A stretch of DNA of 64,000 bases from Nibribacter ruber (GTDB lineage Bacteria; Bacteroidota; Bacteroidia; Cytophagales; Hymenobacteraceae), in contig NZ_CP047897.1 of assembly GCF_009913235.1 (NCBI RefSeq), positions 3,967,001 to 4,031,000 of the forward strand, given 5' to 3'. The notes beneath the pieces are model-generated. The model did not search any database and was not told where the DNA came from. It worked only from the letters and a program-made list of their open reading frames with translations. Position numbers and translations under genes: made by a program. Positions 35,027-43,152 of this stretch are shown one piece after another (positions within the stretch are counted from its first letter, which is position 1; every line of letters starts with the position of its first letter).

Positions 35027-35284
35027 ATGGCTAACCACAAGTCAGCAATAAAGAGAATCAGATCTAACAACGCGAAACGCTTGCTTAATCGTTATCAAGC
35101 AAAAACTACTCGTACGTTTGTAAAGCGTTTGAAAAACACCACCGACCAGGCTGAAGCGCAAGAGCTGTTCAAAACTGTGTCTGGTATGCTAGACCGTTTG
35201 GCCAAGAAGAACGTGATTCACAAAAACAAAGCGGCCAACAACAAATCAAAGTTGGCTAAGTTTGTAAATAAGTTAGCTGCCTAA
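35027..35284 (+). CDS. rpsT: 30S ribosomal protein bS20
   Basis: 85 residues, very basic, all-helical. It starts MANHKSAIKRIRSNNAKRLLNRYQAKTTR, the invariant bS20 opening, and ends KNKAANNKSKLAKFVNKLAA. It binds the 5' domain of 16S rRNA during 30S assembly. The ATG is fixed by the family start. Single gene between a good promoter and a terminator. Confidence 0.97.
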   Translation: MANHKSAIKRIRSNNAKRLLNRYQAKTTRTFVKRLKNTTDQAEAQELFKTVSGMLDRLAKKNVIHKNKAANNKSKLAKFVNKLAA

Positions 35285-35315
35285 GCTTAGGAGTTTCTCC
35301 TTTCTTATGCTGAAT

Positions 35316-35344
35316 AAAAAGCCTTGCCTTGTGCAGGGCTTTTT
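35316..35344 (+). terminator. intrinsic terminator of rpsT
   Basis: Twelve-bp stem AAAAAGCCTTGC / GCAGGGCTTTTT with one G-T pair, loop of 5, ending in T5. Confidence 0.85.
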
Positions 35345-35361
35345 GTGTTGTTACTAGTTTT

Positions 35362-35399
35362 CGTTTTTGGCGTATTTTCTGGGGAATAGCCCAAAAACG
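35362..35399. repeat. 38-bp palindromic element, copy 14
   Basis: CGTTTTTGGCGTA...TAGCCCAAAAACG. It marks the left side of the block carrying the 400-bp element copy A. Confidence 0.88.
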
Positions 35400-35517
35400 A
35401 CGGTTCGTTTACGTGTTCTTATTGCTGCCGTCTTCGCATTTGTTAGTGTTGAATTGGGTAGAAACCAGCCTGCTGCTTCTCCAACTTCTTTCAACCGCTG
35501 TACTTCTGCCTTTCTCT

Positions 35518-35918
35518 GGCGTGGATGTTGCTTTCGTGACTTACTCTAAAGTGTGGAAGCATTTCCGTTGGCCGTTCCTGGAGAAGGTTCTTCCTTCCGG
35601 TGCCCTTATGCCTTTCGTTTCATTTATACCGCTAAGCGCTCGCGGCCGCGGGGCCCCGTCTTCCCGCCTCGCGCTGTACCAGCTTGCCTCCTCTGCGTGG
35701 TCGCTTCCTTGCCTAGCTAGCTAGCTAGCATTGCCTTGTCGTGGCAGCCGTTCTAGCCTGAGCCGGCAACCTGCTTAGTCGACTCGACGGAAAGACTGGA
35801 ACGGGTGCGTTGAGTAGAAGCCTTTGTAGGTCCCAATTGGAACAGGTGCTAGTAGTAGAAGCCTTAACTAAACGCAGATTCCCCCCTTGAGGGGGGGCGA
35901 AGGGGGGTGTTGACAACC
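35518..35918 (+). repeat. ~400-bp GC-rich interspersed element, copy A
   Basis: Matches 50760-51193 over its whole length. The core (35617-35699) contains CCGGTGCCCTTATG, CTAAGCGCTC, a stem-loop GCG(G)GGC-11 nt-GCCTCGC at 35648-35672, and AGCTTGCCTC. Then come a (CTAG)4 tract at 35713-35728 absent from copy B, a GTCG-ACT-CGAC stem at 35778-35788, one 41-bp unit with CAATTGGAACAGGTGC, and a closing CCCCCCTTGAGGGGGG hairpin. The 35285-36233 gap between rpsT and pyk holds this, two 38-bp elements and two terminators; no gene is supported there. Confidence 0.75.
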
Positions 35919-36088
35919 AGTAGAAGAAATTAGTTAAAGAGGACAATTCGTTTCAGGACAAGTCGCGACCAGTTCCTTCAAAAATCACCTATTTCATTTT
36001 CCTTAGAATGTGGTGGGGATGATTGTGAGTGCACTCGTGCAACATTTGAAGATGAATCAATCAGCCACCTGCAATCGTTAATTATCCT

Positions 36089-36126
36089 CGTTTTTTGCCT
36101 CATTCCTAAGAAACAAGCCAAAAACG
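36089..36126. repeat. 38-bp palindromic element, copy 15
   Basis: CGTTTTTTGCCTC...CAAGCCAAAAACG with a degenerate centre. It closes the block holding 400-bp element copy A on the right. Confidence 0.82.
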
Positions 36127-36150
36127 ACGTGGCTGCGTCTATCCTATAAA

Positions 36151-36189
36151 ACAAGAATGCCCGTCTCATAGTGAGGCGGGCATTCTTGT
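36151..36189. terminator. terminator of pyk
   Basis: Thirteen-bp stem ACAAGAATGCCCG / CGGGCATTCTTGT; on the minus strand it lies 44 bp after the pyk stop and is followed by TTTTA. Confidence 0.75.
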
Positions 36190-36233
36190 TTGTAAAAGTC
36201 TAGCTGCTAACATCTAGTGTCTAGCATCCAATA

Positions 36234-37664
36234 TTAATGGACAATACTCAGCTTGATCATATTGGCGCGTTTCTTTTCCATGACGGGCATGGAGCCGATG
36301 TTGATGAAGATGTCGCCGGTTTGCAGGTGTTCTTCCTTGATCAGAATTTCTTTCACGTCGGCAATAGTCTCATCAGTTGACACGAACCGGTCATAGTAGA
36401 AGCCTCTGATGCCCCACACCAGATTCAAAGTGTTCAGCAGGGTGCGGTTGTCGGTGAAGATGAAGATGTTGGCCTTTGGGCGGTGCTTGGCTAGTTGGAA
36501 CGCGGTGTAACCAGACTTGGTCATTCCAATCAAAGCACGGCCATTGGTGTCACGGGCCAAGCCTACGGCGCTAGCCACCAGGGTGTCACTGTAGAAGGTG
36601 TCTGAGGTTGGGTTGAAGACAAAGTTGCGGTGAAACACCTCTGCCTGATTCTCCACTGATTGAATGGTGCGGTTCATGCTCCGGATGGTCTCAATCGGGT
36701 ACATGCCGGCGGCAGTCTCGGCGCTTAGCATGAGAGCATCGGCCCCGTCCATCACGGCGTTGGCAATGTCATTGGTTTCGGCGCGGGTAGGGCGGGGGCT
36801 AGTGATCATGCTTTCCATCATCTGGGTGGCAATGATCACAGGCTTGCCAATGGCGGTACACTTCTCCACAATCATCTTCTGGAGCATTGGCACCTCTTCC
36901 ATGCCAATCTCCACGCCCAGGTCACCGCGGGCTACCATCACAGCGTCAGTGGCCTCAATGATGGAGTCAATGTTGCGGATGGCTTCTGGCTTTTCAATCT
37001 TGGCCACTACGCGGGCGTCTTTGCCGCGCTCGGCTATGATGCGCTTGATCTCATGGATGTCTTCTACCTTTCTTACAAAAGAGAGGGCAATCCACTCCAC
37101 ATTGTTGTCCAGCCCGAAGTGCAGGTCCTGGATGTCTTTTTCTGTAAGCGAAGGCGCCGTCACCAGAGTATCTGGCAGGTTAATGCCTTTTCTAGGTTTC
37201 ACGGTGCCGCCGTATACAACTTCGGCCTCTACTTCTTTGTCGCCGTCTGTGCTCAGCACGGTCAGCTCCAGTTTGCCGTCGTCAATCAGGATGGCGTCGC
37301 CGGGGCGTACGTCCTGCGCCAGGCGCATATAGCTGGTAGAGAGACGCTCTGCGGTGCCCATGGACTTGTCGCAGACAATCTTCACGGTCTGGCCCGCCAC
37401 AATCTCCACGGCGCCGTTCTCTACGTCATTGATTCTGATCTTGGGGCCCTGTAAGTCCTGCAGCAGGCAGATGCTGGTGCCCATCTGGGCGTTCAGCTCC
37501 CGCACGGCGGTGATTACTTTGGCATGCTCCTCATGAGAACCATGGGAGAAGTTTAAGCGGAAAACATCTACGCCTTCTTCAATCAAAGCTTTCAGGCGAT
37601 CTGGTGTGTTGCTGGCAGGGCCAACCGTTGCGATAATCTTGGTTTTGTTAAAATAGATAGCCAT
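36234..37664 (-). CDS. pyk: pyruvate kinase
   Basis: 476 residues. TKIIATVGPASNT opens the barrel; FRLNFSHGSHEEH, the metal/phosphate residues in KIEKPEAIRNID and the signature VMVARGDLGVEIGMEEVP are present, followed by ATQMMESMITSPRPTRAETNDIANAVMDGADALMLSAETAAG and the C-terminal regulatory domain. It converts PEP and ADP to pyruvate and ATP. It lies 3 bp after the IPExxxVDY gene, a conserved pairing in Bacteroidota. Confidence 0.97.
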   Translation of the reverse strand: MAIYFNKTKIIATVGPASNTPDRLKALIEEGVDVFRLNFSHGSHEEHAKVITAVRELNAQMGTSICLLQDLQGPKIRINDVENGAVEIVAGQTVKIVCDKSMGTAERLSTSYMRLAQDVRPGDAILIDDGKLELTVLSTDGDKEVEAEVVYGGTVKPRKGINLPDTLVTAPSLTEKDIQDLHFGLDNNVEWIALSFVRKVEDIHEIKRIIAERGKDARVVAKIEKPEAIRNIDSIIEATDAVMVARGDLGVEIGMEEVPMLQKMIVEKCTAIGKPVIIATQMMESMITSPRPTRAETNDIANAVMDGADALMLSAETAAGMYPIETIRSMNRTIQSVENQAEVFHRNFVFNPTSDTFYSDTLVASAVGLARDTNGRALIGMTKSGYTAFQLAKHRPKANIFIFTDNRTLLNTLNLVWGIRGFYYDRFVSTDETIADVKEILIKEEHLQTGDIFINIGSMPVMEKKRANMIKLSIVH

Positions 37665-37667
37665 GGG

Positions 37668-38093
37668 CTAAAATAAAAGGTTTTCTCTGTAACGTAAACT
37701 GGCGGGGTCAAACGACCGCACATATTGCACCAGGGGCACCGCATGTAATTGTTGCAGCAGGCCCTGCTGGAAGGTGTCTAAGCTGCCAGACACTTGTATA
37801 ACGTAATCATATTCTTTGATGTCTGGTACTAAAAAGGGCGAAGGCAGCGTGCTAAGGCCCACGGAGCGGTTGCGCAACAGGCGCAGGGAACCGTGTTCTG
37901 CACTGTGCAGGTAATTAGAAATAACCAACCGGCCCTTGTTTAAAAAATCAATGCACAGGTCTGCCTGCTTGATCAGGCGCAACCGAAACGACTTGTTCAA
38001 TGCCCAGGCCAGCGTATGCTCCTTGCTAGAAGAAACAACCCCGTACAGGTCAAAGTCGTAATCGTAATCCACATCTAACCGGAAGGACTTCAT
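37668..38093 (-). CDS. IPExxxVDY family protein
   Basis: 141 residues from the ATG at 38093 (MKSFRLDVDYDYDFDLYGVVSS); the longer frame to 38237 overlaps the acpP promoter and is rejected. This is a small Bacteroidota-specific family, named after a motif that here is less obvious, found beside pyk. The middle has LRLIKQADLCIDFLNKGRLVISNYLH; the C-terminal part (YDYVIQVSGSLDTFQQGLLQQLHAVPLVQYVRSFDPASLRYRENLLF) is the conserved core. Function unknown; tight coupling to pyk suggests a metabolic role. Divergent from acpP. Confidence 0.75.
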   Translation of the reverse strand: MKSFRLDVDYDYDFDLYGVVSSSKEHTLAWALNKSFRLRLIKQADLCIDFLNKGRLVISNYLHSAEHGSLRLLRNRSVGLSTLPSPFLVPDIKEYDYVIQVSGSLDTFQQGLLQQLHAVPLVQYVRSFDPASLRYRENLLF

Positions 38094-38202
38094 GGTGGGT
38101 AGAGGCTTAATTTTAGGTTGGATGGGCAATTTAAAGAAGCGTTCTGTAAACGCAAGTATTGAATTTAGAAAAACCCCGAATAAAACTATTGAACACAATT
38201 TG

Positions 38203-38234
38203 TTTGACATTGTGTTTTCAAATCCATTTCTTTG
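38203..38234 (+). promoter_or_regulatory. acpP-fabF-rnc promoter
   Basis: TTTG at 38203-38206 and TTTCTTTG at 38227-38234 (one mismatch to TAnnTTTG) with 20 bp between; transcription would begin about 25 bp before the acpP ATG. Confidence 0.5.
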
Positions 38235-38263
38235 CAACTGTGTTTTAAAAAACTTCTAAAAAA

Positions 38264-38500
38264 ATGTCAGAAATCGCAGAAAAAGTAAAGGCTATCATTG
38301 TTGACAAATTAGGCGTTGAAGAATCTGAGGTAACGCCAGAAGCTAGCTTTACAAACGACCTGGGTGCCGACTCTCTTGATACCGTAGAATTGATCATGGA
38401 ATTCGAGAAAGAATTCAATGTTTCTATTCCAGACGACCAAGCAGAGAACATTGGAACGGTAGGCCAAGCGATCAGCTACCTGGAAGAGCACGCGAAGTAA
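38264..38500 (+). CDS. acpP: acyl carrier protein
   Basis: 78 residues, acidic four-helix protein. It carries the phosphopantetheine serine in [15 protein letters not shown] (about residue 38) and the N-terminal [28 protein letters not shown]. It shuttles acyl chains in type II fatty acid synthesis. First gene of acpP-fabF-rnc, the order common across many bacteria. Confidence 0.97.
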   Translation: MSEIAEKVKAIIVDKLGVEESEVTPEASFTNDLGADSLDTVELIMEFEKEFNVSIPDDQAENIGTVGQAISYLEEHAK

Positions 38501-38572
38501 TCTTCCGCAATTCCTTTTTACATCGATCCAATTTTTACAATCAATACAGGTTCTATCCTCTATTAGCAGCTT

Positions 38573-39826
38573 ATGGAGCTTAAGAGAGTTGTAGTTACAG
38601 GCCTTGGTGCGCTTACTCCAGTGGGAAATACCGTTTCTGAGTATTGGGACGGCCTTATTAACGGGGTGAGTGGCGCAGCGCCTATCACGCGCTTTGACGC
38701 CTCTAAGTTTAAGACTCGGTTTGCGTGCGAAGTAAAGGGATATGATCCTGAGCAATATTTTGACCGTAAAGAGGCCCGCAAAATGGACCTCTTTACGCAA
38801 TTTGCTATGGTTGTGGCCGATCAGGCCGTGAAGGACTCAGGCATTGATTCTGAAGCACTAGACAAAGACCGCATTGGTGTGATCTGGGGCTCTGGGATTG
38901 GTGGTCTGCGTACGTTCCAGGAAGAGTGTGTGAACTTCGCCAACGGTGACGGTACGCCACGCTTCAACCCGTTCTTCATCCCTAAGATGATCGCTGACAT
39001 CAGTGCCGGGTCCATCTCTATTAAATACGGCTTCCGGGGACCTAACTTTGTGACGGTGTCTGCCTGTGCCTCTGCGTCTAACGCTATTATTGACTCTTTC
39101 AACTACATAAGGTTGGGGATGATTGACGTAGTAGTGACCGGTGGTTCTGAGGCGGCGGTGACAGAGGCGGGCGTTGGGGGCTTTAATGCTTTGAAAGCCC
39201 TTTCAGAGCGCAATGACTCTCCAGAAACAGCATCTCGTCCGTTTGACAAAGACCGTGACGGTTTTGTGTTAGGCGAAGGCGCTGGTGCCATCATCCTGGA
39301 AGAGTACGAGCATGCCAAGGCACGCGGTGCTAAAATCTACGCCGAGATCATTGGCGGTGGTATGTCTGCCGATGCGTACCACATTACCGCACCGCACCCA
39401 GAAGGTTTGGGCGCGCGCAACGTAATGAAGAACGCCTTGAAAGACGCCGGCATCAAACCAGAGGAAGTAGACTACATCAACGTGCACGGCACTTCAACTC
39501 CGCTGGGAGATGTGAGTGAGGCCATGGCCATTGAGTATGTATTTGGTGAGCATGCCTACAACCTCAACATTAGTTCTACCAAGTCTATGACAGGTCACCT
39601 GTTAGGCGCAGCGGGTGCTATTGAAGCCATTGCATGTATTCTGGCCATTCAAAACGGGGCAGTTCCTCCAACCATCAACCACTCAACGGATGATGAGCAA
39701 TTCAACACCAAGCTTAACTTTACCTTTAACAAGGCACAAGAGCGCGAGGTGAACATTGCACTGAGCAACACCTTCGGGTTTGGGGGCCACAACACGTCTG
39801 TGATATTCCGCAAATTTGTTGACTAG
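38573..39826 (+). CDS. fabF: beta-ketoacyl-ACP synthase II
   Basis: 417 residues. The Cys-His-His triad is visible: active Cys in VSACASASNAII (about 164), HGTSTPLGD (first His) and KSMTGHLLGAAGAIEA (second His). RVVVTGLGALTPVGN at the start and the closing NTFGFGGHN are typical. It elongates acyl-ACP with malonyl-ACP. It lies 72 bp after acpP and its stop overlaps the rnc GTG start by one base (TAGTG). Confidence 0.97.
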   Translation: MELKRVVVTGLGALTPVGNTVSEYWDGLINGVSGAAPITRFDASKFKTRFACEVKGYDPEQYFDRKEARKMDLFTQFAMVVADQAVKDSGIDSEALDKDRIGVIWGSGIGGLRTFQEECVNFANGDGTPRFNPFFIPKMIADISAGSISIKYGFRGPNFVTVSACASASNAIIDSFNYIRLGMIDVVVTGGSEAAVTEAGVGGFNALKALSERNDSPETASRPFDKDRDGFVLGEGAGAIILEEYEHAKARGAKIYAEIIGGGMSADAYHITAPHPEGLGARNVMKNALKDAGIKPEEVDYINVHGTSTPLGDVSEAMAIEYVFGEHAYNLNISSTKSMTGHLLGAAGAIEAIACILAIQNGAVPPTINHSTDDEQFNTKLNFTFNKAQEREVNIALSNTFGFGGHNTSVIFRKFVD

Positions 39827-40578
39827 TGTCTCCGATTAGACCGGTTCTCCGCGCTTTTCACAAATTCTTCTACAAAGACAAAGCCTTTGTCAACGCCATC
39901 ACGCAGATTACGGGCATGGCGCCAGACAACCTGCACCTGTACCAACTGGCGTTCACGCACACGTCCTTCGTGCGCCTGAACCTCAAAGGGAACCAGGAGA
40001 CCAATGAGCGTCTGGAGTTTTTGGGAGACGCCATTTTAGGCGCGGTAGTGGCCGAGTACCTGTTCAAGAAATACCCTTACAAAGACGAAGGCTTCCTGAC
40101 GGAAATCAGGTCCCGCATGGTAAACCGGGAGTCTCTTAATGGCCTGGCCATGAAAGTGGGCTTGTCTACGCTCATCAAGGTAGACACCAGTTCCGGCATG
40201 TCTAGGCACAAGTTCATCAACGGCAACGCGCTAGAGGCATTGGTAGGCGCCGTGTACCTGGACAAAGGCTACAAGCAGACCAAGACGTTCATTCTGGACA
40301 AGCTGGTGAAGCCGCATTTTGATTTGCACCAACTCACCACCACTACCAGTAACTTCAAGAGCAAACTCATTGAGTGGGCACAGGGTCAGAACCGCAGCAT
40401 TCGGTTTGAGATCATTGGGCAGAAACAGTCTGGCAGCAACACAGAATTCACGGCCGCCGTCATTGTAGACGACGAGGCCATTGGCACCGGCAGCGGTTTG
40501 TCTAAGAAGAAAGCTGAGCAGGCCGCCGCCGAAAAAAGTATGGAAGCCCTCAGAGCCACTGGTGCCATTGTAGGGTAA
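39826..40578 (+). CDS. rnc: ribonuclease III
   Basis: 250 residues. The start is GTG at 39826, sharing its G with the fabF TAG, which implies translational coupling; the next ATG would lose the first RNase III helix. The RIIID has NERLEFLGDAILGAVVAEYLFKKYP (catalytic Glu/Asp), FLTEIRSRMVNRESL, and ALEALVGAVYLDKGY; the C-terminal dsRNA-binding domain includes FKSKLIEWAQGQ and GSGLSKKKAEQAAAEKSMEAL. It processes rRNA and cleaves double-stranded RNA. Confidence 0.95.
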   Translation: MSPIRPVLRAFHKFFYKDKAFVNAITQITGMAPDNLHLYQLAFTHTSFVRLNLKGNQETNERLEFLGDAILGAVVAEYLFKKYPYKDEGFLTEIRSRMVNRESLNGLAMKVGLSTLIKVDTSSGMSRHKFINGNALEALVGAVYLDKGYKQTKTFILDKLVKPHFDLHQLTTTTSNFKSKLIEWAQGQNRSIRFEIIGQKQSGSNTEFTAAVIVDDEAIGTGSGLSKKKAEQAAAEKSMEALRATGAIVG

Positions 40579-40584
40579 TCCTCT

Positions 40585-40622
40585 CGTTTTTAGGCTGTTT
40601 TCTGGAAAATAAGCCAAAAACG
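40585..40622. repeat. 38-bp palindromic element, copy 16
   Basis: CGTTTTTAGGCTG...TAAGCCAAAAACG around TTTTCTGGAAAA, 6 bp after the rnc stop. Confidence 0.88.
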
Positions 40623-40890
40623 GTTCTTCCTAATCTCCCGTTTCTCCATTTTTATTTATTCCTGGGTTAAAGGCCTGTCAACTTATTGGCACCATGGCGC
40701 AAGCGTCCGCTTGTGTCCGCACGCATATTGGATAAGAAATGGCTTTGTGTTTGGAATGCGGTGGGATAAGGAATGCGGTGGGCGTATGCGATACGACCCA
40801 ACGTGATCTGGCATGCGCACGGCCGCTACAATAAGGCTGCATCCTTCTTAAAATAATCTCCTTCAAGCTTATAACTTGGAGCTTTCTATA

Positions 40891-40959
40891 GGGCAAGTTT
40901 ACAAACTTGCAGAACCCGCACTCAACGGTTTCAATTCACGCAAGTTTGTAAACTTGCCC
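40891..40959. repeat. double inverted repeat GGGCAAGTTT...
   Basis: Arms GGGCAAGTTTACAAACTTGC (40891-40910) and its exact complement (40940-40959), 29 nt apart; each arm is itself nearly palindromic. A further small hairpin, CAAGCT-ACA-AGCTTG, lies at 40972-40986, and a related AAGTTACAAACTT copy at 56859. The 556-bp gap 40579-41134 between rnc and nadE holds this, element copy 16 and a pyrimidine-rich tract; I see no gene in it. Confidence 0.75.
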
Positions 40960-41006
40960 CAATAGTACCCACAAGCTACAAGCTTGCGGGAGAGTTAGTC
41001 TTTCTC

Positions 41007-41085
41007 ATCTCCAAATTTCCTCATCTTCAAATCTTCACATCACTAACACATCAGCACCTTCAACCATTAGCACATTATACACAGG
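41007..41085. repeat. pyrimidine-rich simple tract (TCTTCAAATCT type)
   Basis: Composed of TCTCATCTCCAAATTTCC, ATCTTCAAATCTTCACATC and AACCATTAGCACATTA. The same words occur inverted at 43001-43078 and direct at 55046-55110. Confidence 0.55.
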
Positions 41086-41134
41086 GTATTTTTAACTTGC
41101 GGCCCATTCTTGCGTTACAAACAGCAAAAGAAGT

Positions 41135-43000
41135 ATGTCTATGAAACTTGCCGGCGCCGCCCTCAACCAAACGCCCCTTGACTGGGAGAACAACCTTAGC
41201 AACATCAAGAAGGCCATTGAGCAGGCCAAAGAACAACAGGTTGACATCCTGTGCCTCCCCGAGATGACCATTCCGGGCTATGGCTGCGAGGACTTGTTTT
41301 TGAGTGAATGGGTAGCCGAAGAATGTTTTCAACACCTCCTGCAAATCAAGGAATGGTGCGAGGGCGTGATTGTCTGCGTAGGCTTGCCCATCAGGTTAAA
41401 TGGCATTACATACAACACGGCCTGCGTCATCAATGACAAGCAAATTGTAGGGTTCACGGCTAAGCAGTTTTTGGCCAATGACGGGGTGCATTATGAGCCA
41501 CGCTGGTTTAGTTCATGGCCAGCCAATACGGTGCAGGAGTTTGAGATGCTGGGCCAGACGTATCAAATTGGTGACATTATTTATGAGCACCAGGGTGTCA
41601 AGTTTGCGTTTGAGATCTGTGAGGATGCCTGGCGCAATGAAGACCGTCCGGCCTATAGGCACAAACCCAAAGGTGTGCAGCTCATCATCAATCCCAGCGC
41701 CAGCCACTTTGCCATGAGCAAGACAGACGTGCGGTACCATCTGGTGGTAGATGCGTCCAAGCAGTTTGAATGCACCTACCTGTACGTGAACCTGCTGGGC
41801 AATGAGGCCGGCAAGATGATCTATGACGGCGAAATCCTGATCGCTCAAAACGGCAACGTGGTCCTCAGAAACCAGTTGCTGTCCTTTAAAGACGTGGACT
41901 TTGAGTGCGCCGAGGTCTTTTTTGAAAACCCATTGCCTTTGGTGGACGTGACGCCGTTGCCGCCGGTAGATGAGAACATGGAATTCATCTCTGCGATTAC
42001 CGTGGCCTTATTGGATTACCTGCGCAAGAGCAAAAGCAAAGGCTTTGTCTTGTCGTTGAGCGGCGGGGCAGATTCTTCTTTATGCGCCGTGGCCGTCGCG
42101 GAGATGGTCTCTAGAGCCGTGCAGGAGATTGGACTGGAAGAGTTTGTGCGCAAAACCAATTGCCTTACCATTGAAGAACTACCTGAATTCCAGAAATTAT
42201 CCGGCACAGAGCTCAGAAACGCGCTGGTGGGTAAACTGCTTATCACCGCCTACCAAGGCACTGAGAATTCCTCTGATGACACGTTTACCTCGGCCCAGGA
42301 ACTGGCAAAATCCATTGGCGCCGTTTTCTATAACTGGACCATAGACCAGGAAGTCATCGGCTACCGTGGCAAGATTGAAAACGCCATTGGCAGGCCCTTG
42401 ACCTGGGACCATGACGATTTAGCCTTGCAGAACATTCAAGCCCGCGTGCGCGCCCCCGGTATCTGGATGCTGGCCAATCTATCCAATTCCCTGCTGCTGG
42501 CTACTTCCAACCGCTCAGAGGCCTCAGTAGGCTACGCCACCATGGACGGTGATACGGCAGGCAGTATTTCCCCAATTGCGGGCGTAGACAAATCCTTTGT
42601 GAGGCAGTGGCTTATCTGGGCGCAGTTGAACCTTGGCTACGAAGGCTTGCAGTACGTGAACAACCTGCAACCCACCGCCGAGTTGCGTCCGCTAGAGCGC
42701 GCCCAAACCGACGAAAAGGACCTCATGCCGTATCCGCTGCTCAACCAGATTGAACGCCTGGCATTTTATGACCGTCTTTCACCGCAGCAGGTTTTTGACA
42801 AGCTGAAGGGCACCTACCCAGACGACCAACTCAAGCAATACGTGCAGCGCTTTTATTCGCTCTGGAGCCGCAACCAATGGAAACGCGAACGCTACGCCCC
42901 CGCCTTCCACCTGGACGACTACAATGTAGACCCACGCAGCTGGCTCCGGTTTCCTATCCTAAGCGGTGGTTTTAGACAAGAGCTGAGTGAGCTTGGTTAA
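41135..43000 (+). CDS. nadE: glutamine-dependent NAD+ synthetase
   Basis: 621 residues, two domains. The N-terminal nitrilase-type glutaminase (about 1-275) has the Glu in CLPEMTIPGYGCED, the Lys in GFTAKQFLANDG and the Cys in FEICEDAWRNEDR. The C-terminal synthetase (about 285-621) has the pyrophosphatase loop LSLSGGADSSLCAVA and TSNRSEASVGYATMDGDTAG. It amidates nicotinate adenine dinucleotide to NAD+ using glutamine ammonia. Monocistronic, set between inverted copies of a pyrimidine-rich tract. Confidence 0.95.
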   Translation: MSMKLAGAALNQTPLDWENNLSNIKKAIEQAKEQQVDILCLPEMTIPGYGCEDLFLSEWVAEECFQHLLQIKEWCEGVIVCVGLPIRLNGITYNTACVINDKQIVGFTAKQFLANDGVHYEPRWFSSWPANTVQEFEMLGQTYQIGDIIYEHQGVKFAFEICEDAWRNEDRPAYRHKPKGVQLIINPSASHFAMSKTDVRYHLVVDASKQFECTYLYVNLLGNEAGKMIYDGEILIAQNGNVVLRNQLLSFKDVDFECAEVFFENPLPLVDVTPLPPVDENMEFISAITVALLDYLRKSKSKGFVLSLSGGADSSLCAVAVAEMVSRAVQEIGLEEFVRKTNCLTIEELPEFQKLSGTELRNALVGKLLITAYQGTENSSDDTFTSAQELAKSIGAVFYNWTIDQEVIGYRGKIENAIGRPLTWDHDDLALQNIQARVRAPGIWMLANLSNSLLLATSNRSEASVGYATMDGDTAGSISPIAGVDKSFVRQWLIWAQLNLGYEGLQYVNNLQPTAELRPLERAQTDEKDLMPYPLLNQIERLAFYDRLSPQQVFDKLKGTYPDDQLKQYVQRFYSLWSRNQWKRERYAPAFHLDDYNVDPRSWLRFPILSGGFRQELSELG

Positions 43001-43078
43001 TGTGCTAATTATCTAATGTGCTATTTCTTTGATGTGGAGATTTAGAAATTTGGAGATTTGAAAATGTGAAGATGAATT
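43001..43078. repeat. pyrimidine-rich simple tract, inverted copy
   Basis: On the minus strand it reads CATTTTCAAATCTCCAAATT then TAGCACATTAG, matching 41007-41085. Directly after the nadE stop. Confidence 0.55.
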
Positions 43079-43085
43079 GAATATC

Positions 43086-43123
43086 CATTTTTGGCCTAAT
43101 TCTCAGAAAACAGGCTAAAAACG
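43086..43123. repeat. 38-bp palindromic element, copy 17
   Basis: CATTTTTGGCCTA...CAGGCTAAAAACG, 30 bp before the HD hydrolase start. Confidence 0.82.
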
Positions 43124-43152
43124 GATTTAGTCTTTAACTCAAAAAAAGCAAT

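Noticed and set aside
35329-35724. Possible protein shared by the two 400-bp elements (ending SSRLALYQLASSAW in both)
   Set aside because: The frame is open only across the conserved core, breaks through indels on either side, starts differently, and coincides with stem-loops that keep pairing, so a structured non-coding element explains it better.
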